Origin: Pelagibacterium lacus | GTDB lineage: Bacteria; Pseudomonadota; Alphaproteobacteria; Rhizobiales; Devosiaceae | Length of the DNA: 64,000 nt | Direction of reading: 5' to 3' | Assembly (NCBI RefSeq): GCF_003345525.1 | Contig: NZ_QQNH01000001.1 | Coordinates: forward strand, 186,001-250,000 | Part shown: positions 8,280 to 15,378 of the stretch, piece by piece | How positions within the stretch are numbered: the first letter of the stretch is position 1 | Layout: each line of letters starts with the position of its first letter | Notes under the pieces: generated by a model | The model's database searches: none | What the model was told of the DNA's origin: nothing | The model's input: the letters and a program-made list of their open reading frames with translations, nothing else | Translations under genes and position numbers: made by a program

Positions 8280-8606
8280 ATGCGATGGACGGTCGAAACG
8301 CTGGGTCAGGTGGTCGATAACGAAATCGACGCACTACCGCCACGTCTGCAGGCGCGTTTGATCCGCCTGCTTGAAGCCGTGGAGTCGATCGGACTGGACA
8401 AGCTCGGCGCGCCGCATGTCAAGCACATCGACGGCAAGCTGTGGGAATTGCGCGCCAAGGCAGCGGAAGGGATTGCAAGAGGACTTTACGTCACGATGTC
8501 CGGCCGCCGGGTTATCGTACTCCATGTGTTCGTCAAGAAATCCCAAAGAACGCCGAAAACGGCGCTGGAAATTGCACGCAACAGGATGAAACAGATTTTG
8601 CCATGA
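8280..8606 (+). CDS. HigB-type toxin (RelE/ParE superfamily, Gp49-like)
   Basis: A 108-residue basic protein resembling the phage-derived Gp49-like/HigB family: 'LEAVESIGLDKLGAPHVKHIDGKLWELR', then 'RGLYVTMSGRRVIVLHVFVKKSQRTPKTALEIARNRM'. The 'LWELR' and 'VLHVFVKKSQ-TP' segments are characteristic. Relatives cleave mRNA on the ribosome. The gene precedes its antitoxin, the reverse order typical of higBA, and overlaps it by 4 bases (ATGA). No ribosome binding site is visible before the ATG, and the candidate operator almost touches it, so the mRNA may be leaderless. The region is slightly lower in GC than its neighbours, compatible with acquisition. Confidence 0.82.
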   Translation: MRWTVETLGQVVDNEIDALPPRLQARLIRLLEAVESIGLDKLGAPHVKHIDGKLWELRAKAAEGIARGLYVTMSGRRVIVLHVFVKKSQRTPKTALEIARNRMKQILP

Positions 8607-8890
8607 CCAAGCTCTCCGAATTGAAACAACGCCTGATGGGCGATCCGGTGTTTCGGGTAGAATATGAGAAGGCCGACGCCGAGTTTGCGGTTGTTGAGGC
8701 GCTGGTCAGGGCGCGTATGCGCGCGAAACTGACGCAAGCCGAACTGGCAAGCCGGATCGGCACAACCCAATCGGCCATCGCCCGGCTCGAAGGCGGCAAT
8801 GTCTCGCCGTCCATCGCAACATTGCAGCGCTATGCCAAGGCAACGGGCGCGAGGCTCAAGATCGAACTTGAGGCGCTTCAGGATCGATAG
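8603..8890 (+). CDS. HigA-type antitoxin, XRE-family HTH protein
   Basis: A 95-residue protein with a lambda-repressor-like helix-turn-helix (about residues 37-90): 'RMRAKLTQAELASRIGTTQSAIARLEGGNVSPSIATLQRYAKATG'. The start is taken at the ATG overlapping the toxin stop (ATGA); an in-frame ATG 162 bases upstream lies inside the toxin gene and is not credible. It should bind and neutralise the preceding toxin and repress the shared promoter. The 3' end overlaps the convergent SnoaL-like gene by 13 bases. Confidence 0.85.
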   Translation: MTKLSELKQRLMGDPVFRVEYEKADAEFAVVEALVRARMRAKLTQAELASRIGTTQSAIARLEGGNVSPSIATLQRYAKATGARLKIELEALQDR

Positions 8891-9243
8891 AGGCGGAAGG
8901 CGGCGATGCTGTCCGCCTTTGTGGTTCTGAAGGCGAGGACGAAGCAGAAGCCGATGCGGGTCTTGCCCGTAGTCAGCGTGCCGTTGACGGCACCGGTGCG
9001 GCCATGGGTGATGGCGTGATGGATGGTCACGGCATCGGGCCTGCCCAGCATGTCGGAGAGCGCCCCAAGGGCGGCTTCCCGGCCATGGATTTCTTCATCG
9101 CCTGAAACAATGGCAACGCAATCGGGGATGAGCCAGTCGGCGAGCTGTTCGGCGTCGGCCGTGACGAGGGCGATGGCGACCTGTTCGGCAAAGGCATTTT
9201 TGGGGGAATTGCCGCATGCGCCGCTGAGCGTGACGCTAGTCAT
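8878..9243 (-). CDS. SnoaL/NTF2-like domain protein
   Basis: A 121-residue protein with the layout of the NTF2-like superfamily: an N-terminal helix (AFAEQVAIALVTADAEQLADWLIPDCVAIVSG), a conserved 'HGREAALGALSDML' helix, and four beta strands ending in 'FCFVLAFRTTKADSIAAFRLY'. Members are small hydrolases, isomerases or binding proteins, so no specific activity is assigned. The start ATG lies inside the end of the Sua5 gene (8-base overlap), so it is probably the second gene of that minus-strand operon. Confidence 0.65.
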   Translation of the reverse strand: MTSVTLSGACGNSPKNAFAEQVAIALVTADAEQLADWLIPDCVAIVSGDEEIHGREAALGALSDMLGRPDAVTIHHAITHGRTGAVNGTLTTGKTRIGFCFVLAFRTTKADSIAAFRLYRS

Positions 9244-10183
9244 GGGGGGCCGCGGCGCGGATAAGGCGGTCGTTGATGGCTTCGCCCAGCCCGGTGGCCG
9301 GGATGGGGGCGACGGCGATGCGGCCGGCCCCGGACGCATCGAGCCGCGCGAGGAAGGGAAAGAGATTGCGGGCCGCTTCGGCGAGATCGCGCCCAGGCGA
9401 CAGGTTGAGCATGGGACCACCGGTGCGGGGCTCGGGGCCGAAGGCCAGATAGGCTTCGCCGGGCTCGGGGGCCGGGGCATCGAGGCGCAGGGACGCGCCG
9501 GGGGCGTAATGGCTCTTGAGCATGCCCGGCGAGGCGATGGCGGCATCGGCCGAGGCGATGGGCACGGGCTGCCCGAGCAGCGCCTCGATCTCCTCGCGCG
9601 GCAAGGCGCCGGCCCGGAGCTGGACGACCCTTTCGCCATCGATGGCGAGGATGGTCGATTCGAGGCCGCTGGCGCAGGGGCCGCCATCGAGCACCGGGAC
9701 GGTATCGGCGAAGGCGTCGCGCACATGGCTGGCCATCGTGGGCGAGAGCTTGCCGGAAGGATTGGCCGAGGGCGCGGCGATCGGCTTGCCGACCGCTTCG
9801 ATGAGCGCCCTTGCCGTGGCATGGCCGGGGACGCGCAGGGCTACGGTCTCCAACCCCGCCGTCACGAGGTCGGAAAGGCCGGCGCCGGGGGTGAGCGGGA
9901 CGACCAGGGTCAGCGGGCCGGGCCAGAAGGCTTGGGCGAGCCGGAGAGCCAGAGGGGAGAAGACCCCATAGCGCCGGGCCATGGCCAGATCGGCGCAATG
10001 GGAGATCAGCGGATTGAAGCGCGGCCGGCCCTTGGTCTCGTAGATTTTCAGCACCGCGTCGGAATTGGTGGCATCGGCCCCCAGGCCGTAAACCGTTTCG
10101 GTGGCGAAGGCGCAGACGTCACCGGCGCGCAACAGGGCGGCGGCCTCGGCAAGGGTCTGGGGATGGCGGACGGGCGGTGTCAT
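9236..10183 (-). CDS. L-threonylcarbamoyladenylate synthase (Sua5/YrdC/YwlC)
   Basis: A 315-residue enzyme that makes threonylcarbamoyl-AMP from threonine, bicarbonate and ATP for the t6A37 modification of tRNAs. The N-terminal YrdC domain carries 'FATETVYGLGADATN', 'KGRPRFNPLISH', 'WPGPLTLVV' and 'PIAAPSANPSGKLSPT'. The second half (about 200-315; 'SPGMLKSHYAPGA' onward) is the Sua5 C-terminal domain, so this is the long Sua5 form rather than short TsaC. The start is set at MTPPVRHP; an in-frame ATG 45 bases upstream would invade the divergent gene's leader. It overlaps the SnoaL-like gene by 8 bases. Confidence 0.93.
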   Translation of the reverse strand: MTPPVRHPQTLAEAAALLRAGDVCAFATETVYGLGADATNSDAVLKIYETKGRPRFNPLISHCADLAMARRYGVFSPLALRLAQAFWPGPLTLVVPLTPGAGLSDLVTAGLETVALRVPGHATARALIEAVGKPIAAPSANPSGKLSPTMASHVRDAFADTVPVLDGGPCASGLESTILAIDGERVVQLRAGALPREEIEALLGQPVPIASADAAIASPGMLKSHYAPGASLRLDAPAPEPGEAYLAFGPEPRTGGPMLNLSPGRDLAEAARNLFPFLARLDASGAGRIAVAPIPATGLGEAINDRLIRAAAPHD

Positions 10184-10243
10184 CGACGCTGTTTGACAAG
10201 CGTCCGGCGCCACGTCAAGAAGGGGCAATCAGCCGAGGCTTTC

Positions 10244-11206
10244 ATGACGACCCTTCTGATCAGCCAAGCCAATGCCGACGCGCATCTCGTGCCGCAGGGC
10301 CATGCCGAGCGTCCCGAACGCATCGCCGCGGCGGAAAAGGCCCTGGCGCAGCCCCGTTTCGGCCGCCTCACCCGGGAGGTGGCGGCGCAAGGCGATCTCT
10401 CGCTGGCCGAGCTGGTGCACGCGCCCAGTGTCATGGACACCATCCGCAAGGTACGGCCGGCCGAGGGAATAGGCCAGATCGACGCCGATACCTTCGTTTC
10501 CGACCGGAGCCTCGAAGCAGCGGCCAGCGCGCTGGGCGGGGTGCTGCGCGGGCTGGAGGCGGTGGTGCTGGGCGAGGCGGACAATGCCTTCGTCCTCTCG
10601 CGCCCGCCGGGCCACCACGCCGAGCGCGGGCGCTCTATGGGGTTCTGCCTCGTCAACACCATCGCCATCGCGGCGCGGCAGGCGCAAAGGCTCTATGGCG
10701 CCGAGCGGGTGGCGATCGTCGATTTCGACGTGCATCACGGCAATGGCACCCAGGACATCTTCGAAGACGATCGCAGCATATTCTACGCCTCCAGCCACCA
10801 GATGCCGCTCTATCCCGGCACCGGCGCGCCGCATGAAACGGGGGTCGGCAATATCGTCAACGCCGCGCTGGCGGCGGGAAGCGGCGGGGACGCCATGCGG
10901 CAGGCCTATCGCGACACCATCCTGCCGGCGCTCGACAATTTCGCGCCCGACCTGATTCTGGTCTCGGCGGGGTTCGACGCCGAGCGGCGCGACCCCCTGG
11001 CGCAGCTGCAATGGGTGGGTTCGGACTTCGCATGGCTCACGGGAAAGTTGATGGACATCGCGGCCAAGCGCTGTTCAAACCGGATCGTCTCGATGCTCGA
11101 AGGCGGATACGATCTTGGCGGGCTTGCCTCGGGCGTGTCGGCGCATGTAGGCATGCTGCTCACCGGCGAGGCCGGACCCCATGACGACGAGGAAGGACAG
11201 CCATGA
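10244..11206 (+). CDS. Histone deacetylase family protein (acetylpolyamine amidohydrolase-like)
   Basis: A 320-residue zinc-dependent deacetylase of the HDAC/AcuC/AphA superfamily. The conserved active-site segments are present: '[19 protein letters not shown]' (tandem His), '[15 protein letters not shown]' (zinc Asp and His), '[12 protein letters not shown]' (second zinc Asp) and '[14 protein letters not shown]'. Bacterial members act on acetylated polyamines or lysines; the exact substrate is not evident. It is the first gene of a plus-strand operon; its stop overlaps the xseB start (ATGA). HDAC next to xseB is a conserved arrangement in Hyphomicrobiales. Confidence 0.9.
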   Translation: MTTLLISQANADAHLVPQGHAERPERIAAAEKALAQPRFGRLTREVAAQGDLSLAELVHAPSVMDTIRKVRPAEGIGQIDADTFVSDRSLEAAASALGGVLRGLEAVVLGEADNAFVLSRPPGHHAERGRSMGFCLVNTIAIAARQAQRLYGAERVAIVDFDVHHGNGTQDIFEDDRSIFYASSHQMPLYPGTGAPHETGVGNIVNAALAAGSGGDAMRQAYRDTILPALDNFAPDLILVSAGFDAERRDPLAQLQWVGSDFAWLTGKLMDIAAKRCSNRIVSMLEGGYDLGGLASGVSAHVGMLLTGEAGPHDDEEGQP

Positions 11207-11442
11207 CCGACATTGCCGAGATGAGCTTTGAAGCCGCGCTGGACGCGCTGGAAAAGATCGTGGCCCAGCTCGAAGGCGGCAAGGCGCCGTTGCAGGAATC
11301 CATCGCGATCTATGAGCGCGGCGAAGCGCTCAAGCGCCATTGCGAGGCCCTGCTCAAGCAGGCCGAGGCGCGGATCGAAAAGATCACCCTGGCCAAGGAC
11401 GGCACACCGATGGGCGTCGAGCCGCTGGATCAACAGATATAA
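11203..11442 (+). CDS. xseB: Exodeoxyribonuclease VII small subunit
   Basis: A 79-residue protein matching XseB: '[44 protein letters not shown]', two helices of a coiled hairpin. Several XseB subunits bind one XseA to form the enzyme that degrades single-stranded DNA from both ends. xseA is not in the window. It overlaps the upstream deacetylase gene by 4 bases, and a GTG-initiated SCO gene follows after 12 bases. In related bacteria dxs usually follows xseB. Confidence 0.95.
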   Translation: MTDIAEMSFEAALDALEKIVAQLEGGKAPLQESIAIYERGEALKRHCEALLKQAEARIEKITLAKDGTPMGVEPLDQQI

Positions 11443-11454
11443 AGAAGTCGTGCC

Positions 11455-12042
11455 GTGCTGGCCAAAGTCCGTATCGTATTGTGGGCCCTGGTTTCCCTGG
11501 CGGCCATCTCGGCGACGGTGATCTATCTCACGCGGCCGTTCCAGCCCTCGGGCGCCATGTTCGGCGGCCCGTTCGAGATGGTCTCGACGGCCAATGCGGA
11601 GCCGTTCACCCAGGAGGACCTGGTCGGCACGCCGACCCTGATGTTCTTCGGCTATACCTATTGCCCGGACGTCTGCCCGACCACGCTGGCCGAGGCGACC
11701 GCATGGAAGCGGACGCTGGGGCTCGATGACGACGAATTGCGCATCGTCTTCGTCTCGGTGGACCCCGAGCGCGACACGCTGGACCATACGCGCGCCTATC
11801 TCTCCAATTTCGGGCCGGACGTGATGGGGCTGGTGGGCGACGAAGCCCAGACCGACCAGATCAAGCGCTCCTACGGGGTGTTTTCCGAACGGGTCGTGGC
11901 CGAGGGGACGACCGACTATCTGGTCAACCACACCGCCTCGGTGTTCCTCATCGATGACGAGGGCAAGTTCTTCGGCACCATCACCTGGGGCGAGGCCACG
12001 GCCACAGCGCTCGACAAGATCCGCCGCCTCATCGCCGCATGA
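11455..12042 (+). CDS. SCO1/SenC family copper chaperone
   Basis: A 195-residue membrane-anchored thioredoxin-fold protein. One N-terminal helix (about residues 5-25) precedes the domain with the copper-binding C70-x3-C74 (TYCPDVCPTT) and the third ligand His159 (YLVNHTASVFLID). SCO proteins help insert copper into the CuA centre of cytochrome c oxidase or act as thiol redox proteins. Translation begins at GTG. The stop overlaps the tlyA start (ATGA). No oxidase subunit genes are adjacent; its place between xseB and tlyA is unusual. Confidence 0.9.
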   Translation: MLAKVRIVLWALVSLAAISATVIYLTRPFQPSGAMFGGPFEMVSTANAEPFTQEDLVGTPTLMFFGYTYCPDVCPTTLAEATAWKRTLGLDDDELRIVFVSVDPERDTLDHTRAYLSNFGPDVMGLVGDEAQTDQIKRSYGVFSERVVAEGTTDYLVNHTASVFLIDDEGKFFGTITWGEATATALDKIRRLIAA

Positions 12043-12776
12043 GCCGGACGCGGCTCGACATCGCGCTCGAGCAGCGGGGGCTGGTGCCCTCGCGAGCGCG
12101 GGGCCGCGACGCGATCCTGCGCGGCACGGTGATGGTGAACGGCCAGACCGCGCGAAAACCCAATCAGCAGGTCGGCGAGGCCGACAGCATCACGCTCGAC
12201 GATCCGGCGGCGGGCTATGTCTCGCGGGCGGCGCTGAAGCTGGTGGCCGGGCTCGATGCGGCGGGGTTCGACCCGCGCGGCAAGGCCTGCCTCGACCTGG
12301 GGGCTTCGACGGGCGGGTTCACCCAGGTGCTGGTGGAGCGCGGGGCCAGGACGGTCTATGCGGTCGATGTGGGGCATGGGCAGCTTCACCCCGATGTGGC
12401 GGCCATGGCCCCGGTGGTGTCGATGGAAGGGCGCAATGCCCGCGACCTCACGCCCGAGACGATCGGGGAGCCCATCGGGCTGATGGTGTCGGATGTGAGC
12501 TTCGTCTCGCTCACCAAGATCATCGACGCGCCAAGCCGGCTCTGCGCGCCGGGCGCCGAGGCGCTGCTGCTCATCAAGCCGCAATTCGAGGTGGGGCGCG
12601 ACCATATCGGCAAGGGCGGCATCGTCCTGCCCGACGCGCCGGTCGCGGCGGCGGTGAGCGCGGTCATCGCGCATATGGGCGGGCTGGGCTGGGGGTTTCT
12701 CGGCCGCTGGGATTCCCCGGTTCGGGGCGGGGATGGAAACGCCGAAATCCTCGCAGCCTTCCGCAAAGCCCTCTAG
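12039..12776 (+). CDS. tlyA: TlyA family rRNA 2'-O-methyltransferase
   Basis: A 245-residue protein with an N-terminal S4 RNA-binding domain ('RLDIALEQRGLVPSRARGRDAILRGTVMVNG') and a FtsJ-like Rossmann methyltransferase domain with the AdoMet motif 'CLDLGASTGGFTQVLVERGA', then 'DVSFVSLTKI' and 'LIKPQFEVGRD'. TlyA methylates the 2'-O of cytidines in 16S and/or 23S rRNA. It overlaps the SCO gene by 4 bases and is the last gene of the HDAC-xseB-SCO-tlyA operon; no terminator is obvious after the stop. Confidence 0.92.
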   Translation: MSRTRLDIALEQRGLVPSRARGRDAILRGTVMVNGQTARKPNQQVGEADSITLDDPAAGYVSRAALKLVAGLDAAGFDPRGKACLDLGASTGGFTQVLVERGARTVYAVDVGHGQLHPDVAAMAPVVSMEGRNARDLTPETIGEPIGLMVSDVSFVSLTKIIDAPSRLCAPGAEALLLIKPQFEVGRDHIGKGGIVLPDAPVAAAVSAVIAHMGGLGWGFLGRWDSPVRGGDGNAEILAAFRKAL

Positions 12777-12848
12777 CCTGCCCGCGGCGGCTCGGATAAT
12801 GCTTGTGTCACTGCCGCAGCATGGCAGGTTTTGCGGAGGGACGCAGCC

Positions 12849-13160
12849 ATGAACCGTATTGTCTTCGCCACCATTCTCGCCGCCGCCACGCTGGCAAGCG
12901 GACAGGCCAACGCCTATCTGGTCAAGGGCAATGTCACCTGCCCCGAGATCATGGAAGAGCACAACAACGAAACCTATCGGGCCATGAACCGCTGGTGGCT
13001 GCTAGGCTATATCACCGGCCGGAACTACGAACTGGACCTCGAGACCGGGCTAGATGTCGGCGAGGACGCCCTCTACAAGACGGCGTATCAGTTCTGCGCC
13101 GACAATCCGGACCTCACCTGGGACGATGCGGCCTATTTCCTCTACGATCAGATGCAATAG
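12849..13160 (+). CDS. Small secreted cysteine-pair protein (HdeA-like layout)
   Basis: A 103-residue protein with a signal peptide (MNRIVFATILAAATLASGQANA, cleaved before YLVKG). The mature part of about 81 residues is acidic and mostly helical, with two cysteines (in 'VTCPEI' and 'QFCADNPD') that could form a disulfide. The pattern 'WWLLGYITGRNYE...TAYQFCADNPDLTWDDAAYFLYD' recalls small periplasmic HdeA/Rap1a-like proteins, but the match is only by layout. GGAGGGACGC precedes the ATG. It is separate from the tlyA operon by 72 bases. Confidence 0.65.
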   Translation: MNRIVFATILAAATLASGQANAYLVKGNVTCPEIMEEHNNETYRAMNRWWLLGYITGRNYELDLETGLDVGEDALYKTAYQFCADNPDLTWDDAAYFLYDQMQ

Positions 13161-13175
13161 GCCGGTCAGGCCGGC
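13161..13175. terminator. Weak hairpin between convergent genes
   Basis: GCCGG-TCAGG-CCGGC forms a 5-bp stem exactly between two convergent stop codons. No strong T-run follows, so termination is only suggested. Confidence 0.3.
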
Positions 13176-13373
13176 TCAGCTTTCCCCCGGCACCGGGAGA
13201 TCGGGCGGGGGCAGGATGCGCCGGCCGACGCCCTGCCCGTCAAAGGTCGAGAACAGATGCTCGGGGCGGCGCCCCAGGCTTTCGATTTCGGTCCGGCACC
13301 AGGGGCATCGGTGTGACGCCCGGGGAACCGGCCCATCGCACGCACCACAAATGCGCATCGCAGGCATATTCAT
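13176..13373 (-). CDS. Small zinc-ribbon protein
   Basis: A 65-residue protein with two CxxC knuckles: C9-x2-C12 (RICGACDGP) and C23-x2-C26 (HRCPWCRTEIESLG), followed by about 35 residues without structure cues. This is the layout of a zinc ribbon. MRICGACD (residue 6) may be the true start. The two knuckles at a normal spacing make chance unlikely, but the gene is short and no function is assigned. It converges on the secreted protein gene across a 15-base gap. Confidence 0.5.
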   Translation of the reverse strand: MNMPAMRICGACDGPVPRASHRCPWCRTEIESLGRRPEHLFSTFDGQGVGRRILPPPDLPVPGES

Positions 13374-13795
13374 CTCCCGGCTCCTGACGCGGGGTCGCGT
13401 GGAGCTCTTTGCTCGTTTTCGTGAAGGACAGGAATGGCCTTGGGCAAGGCGTCTCCCTGCCTTTTAACATCGGGTCCGATAACGGCAATTCAAGGGCCAA
13501 AAACCAGAGAAAACAGGACTTTATGTCTCATGCGACTTTGGGGTGAGCCCAAGGGAGGGGCCGCCATTGACTTGCGCCGGCATTCGGCCATGATAGGCTC
13601 ATGATCACGCTCTTTCGGATTTGGCGAGCCCACGTTCGCACAAGACTTCTCATCGGCTGATTGCCTGGTTCGGCGACCTGCAACACGCAAGCGCCGGGCC
13701 AGGTGTGGTTTTCCCTCTTCCCCGAAAATCCCAGCGCTCCGGGCGCAGCGCCTTTGCGCGTCCGCCCCGGCCTGATGAGAAATGCGAGCATTGCC
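13374..13795. other. Gene-poor stretch, 422 bases
   Basis: No convincing reading frame is present on either strand. The base composition around 13440-13530 is less GC-rich than the surroundings. TTGACT (13567-13572) and ATGATA (13590-13595) with a 17-base spacer form a possible promoter reading towards the small genes at 13796 and 14025. No tRNA or known RNA motif was recognised. Confidence 0.4.
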
Positions 13796-14002
13796 ATGAC
13801 GTTCCGATATGCCCTCACCCTGCCCGCCGCCGGCGCCAACAAGATCGCCCGCTTCAAGGCATGGTCCAAGGCGCACACGCCCGAGATGGCGTTCAGCCTG
13901 CCGCCGCAGGTGCCGGTGGAATCGACCTCCCTCACCGTGCGCCTGCGGTCGGTGGACGACCGGGTGGACCTGCAGAAGCGGTTTCCCGAAACCTTGCCGT
14001 AA
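13796..14002 (+). CDS. Hypothetical 68-residue protein
   Basis: A short protein beginning MTFRYALTLPAAGANKIARF and rich in basic and hydrophobic residues ('VESTSLTVRLRSVDDRVDLQKRF'). It has no recognisable domain, no signal peptide and no membrane helix. The ribosome binding site is poor; an in-frame ATG 18 bases upstream (MRNASIA) is an alternative. It lies 22 bases before a membrane peptide gene. It may be a small real gene or chance; kept at low confidence. Confidence 0.35.
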   Translation: MTFRYALTLPAAGANKIARFKAWSKAHTPEMAFSLPPQVPVESTSLTVRLRSVDDRVDLQKRFPETLP

Positions 14003-14024
14003 GGGAGGCGCGGGAGACACAGCC

Positions 14025-14132
14025 ATGAGCGCCAGCGGGCGGTGCCGCCTGATCGTGTGGCTGATCATCCTCGTGCTGCTCGGCGTGGGGCTGGTGGCCG
14101 ATCACATGGTCAACGGCCCGCACACGCTGTGA
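14025..14132 (+). CDS. 35-residue single-helix membrane peptide
   Basis: The peptide has a short basic N-terminus (MSASGRCR), one hydrophobic helix (LIVWLIILVLLGVGLVA) and a short tail (DHMVNGPHTL). The upstream GGGAG is well placed as a ribosome binding site. Positive charge before the helix predicts the N-terminus inside. Function unknown; a repeat element begins 19 bases after the stop. Confidence 0.5.
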   Translation: MSASGRCRLIVWLIILVLLGVGLVADHMVNGPHTL

Positions 14133-14150
14133 CGGTCAGCCCGCCGCCAG

Positions 14151-14255
14151 CCTAGAGCGCCTGATCTGATTGAATCAGATCAGGCGCTCTAGGTCCTTGT
14201 TTTGTCGCGTTTCCGAACCGGATAAGTGGTGCCCACTTATCCTGGAAACGCCCTA
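14151..14255. repeat. Repeat family 1, copy 1 (43-bp perfect palindrome plus conserved hairpin)
   Basis: Two modules. 14151-14193 is a perfect odd palindrome: 21-base arms around a central G at 14172, starting CCTAGAGCGCC. The second module holds GTTTCC...GGAAAC closing a hairpin whose inner stem GATAAGTGG/CCACTTATC has loop TGC (14209-14249). The same second module recurs at 32372-32442 and 61161-61266. The element forms the 3' end of the ribBX gene. It resembles rhizobial intergenic mosaic elements in layout. Confidence 0.85.
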
Positions 14256-15325
14256 ATGCCGAAAGCCTCGAGGCCCACATAGTGCCGCGAACGGGACGAG
14301 AGGGGCCGGATGGTCGACACGCCCAGATCGCGCAGGATCTGGGCCCCCAGCCCTACTTCCCGCCATTCGGCCTCGCGCGAGCGGGCCGAGCCGTGGTCCT
14401 CGCGCTCGCTCAGTGCCGCCTCGCGATCATAGGCGACCCCGGCGGTGCCTTCGCGCAGATAGACGAGGACACCCCCCGTCCCGGCCAATTGCCCGATCGC
14501 CTCGTTGAGCCCCGAGGCATCGCCGAACACGTCGGTGACGATGTCCTCGCGCTGCAGGCGCACCGGAACCGGCTGGCCGCCGCCAATTTCGCCGAACACC
14601 AGGGCCAGGTGCTGCACGCGGTCGAAGGGGGTGGAATAGGCATAGGCGATGGCCGGACCGGCAACGGTCGCGATGTCGAAGGTCGCCACGCGCTCGACCA
14701 GCTTTTCGCGCCGCTGGCGATAGGCGATGAGATCGGCCACCGACACCAAGGGGAGATCGTGGCGGGAGGCAAAATCGCTCACCTGCTGGCCGCGGGTCAC
14801 GGTGCCGTCATCATTGACCAGCTCGCAGATCACCCCGACATCGGGCAGGTCGGCGAGCTTGCACAGATCGACGGCGGCCTCGGTATGGCCTGAGCGCATC
14901 AGCACCCCGCCGCGCCGGGCGATGAGGGGGAAAATGTGGCCGGGGCGGGAGAAATCCTCGGCGGCGACATTGGAATTGGTGAGGGCGCGCACGGTCGCCG
15001 TGCGGTCATCGGCGGAAATGCCGGTTGTGGTGCCGTGCTTGAAATCGATCGAGATGGTGAAAGCGGTCGAATGGGCGGAATCATTGACCGCGACCATGGG
15101 ATCGAGATGGAGCTTTTGCGCGCGCTCGCCGGTGATCGGCGTGCAGACGATGCCCGAGGTGTGGCGGACGATGAAGGCCATCTGCTCGGAGGTGATGGTG
15201 GAGGCGGCGGCGATGATGTCGCCCTCCCCTTCCCGGTCGTGATCGTCGACGACCACAACCATGCCGCCGCGCTTCATGGCCGCAAGGGCCGCATCCACAC
15301 GCATATCGGATTCGCTAAGCGTCAC
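14237..15325 (-). CDS. ribB: 3,4-dihydroxy-2-butanone-4-phosphate synthase with degenerate RibA-like domain (RibBX)
   Basis: A 362-residue protein. Residues 1-205 are a complete RibB domain ('DDHDREGEGDIIAAA', 'RHTSGIVC', 'HSTAFTISID', 'GHTEAAVDLCKLA') that makes the four-carbon precursor of riboflavin from ribulose 5-phosphate. Residues 208-362 align in outline with GTP cyclohydrolase II ('VRLQREDIVTDVFGDASG', 'LGAQILRDLGVSTIRPL'), but the three zinc cysteines of RibA are absent, so GTP cyclohydrolase activity is unlikely. Such RibBX proteins are known in Alphaproteobacteria. The last codons (...GIRAFPG) and the stop TAA are formed by the repeat at 14151-14255. It follows aroC in the same direction. 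Confidence 0.88.
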   Translation of the reverse strand: MTLSESDMRVDAALAAMKRGGMVVVVDDHDREGEGDIIAAASTITSEQMAFIVRHTSGIVCTPITGERAQKLHLDPMVAVNDSAHSTAFTISIDFKHGTTTGISADDRTATVRALTNSNVAAEDFSRPGHIFPLIARRGGVLMRSGHTEAAVDLCKLADLPDVGVICELVNDDGTVTRGQQVSDFASRHDLPLVSVADLIAYRQRREKLVERVATFDIATVAGPAIAYAYSTPFDRVQHLALVFGEIGGGQPVPVRLQREDIVTDVFGDASGLNEAIGQLAGTGGVLVYLREGTAGVAYDREAALSEREDHGSARSREAEWREVGLGAQILRDLGVSTIRPLSSRSRHYVGLEAFGIRAFPG

Positions 15326-15378
15326 TGGCTGTCACTCCCCTGCCGTGATCAACTGAAAAACCTGCGCCCTCGTGCGGT

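Noticed and set aside
8441-8602. An upstream ATG for the HigA-type antitoxin adding 54 residues
   Set aside because: The added part lies entirely inside the toxin gene in another frame, and the downstream ATG overlaps the toxin stop as ATGA, the normal arrangement.
9023-10243. A long N-terminal extension of the histone deacetylase-family gene
   Set aside because: The extension runs antisense through the Sua5 and SnoaL-like genes and has no protein-like character; the deacetylase domain begins at MTTLLISQ.
15326-15378. FMN riboswitch before ribBX
   Set aside because: The gap to aroC is only 53 bases, too short for an RFN element, and no matching motif is present.
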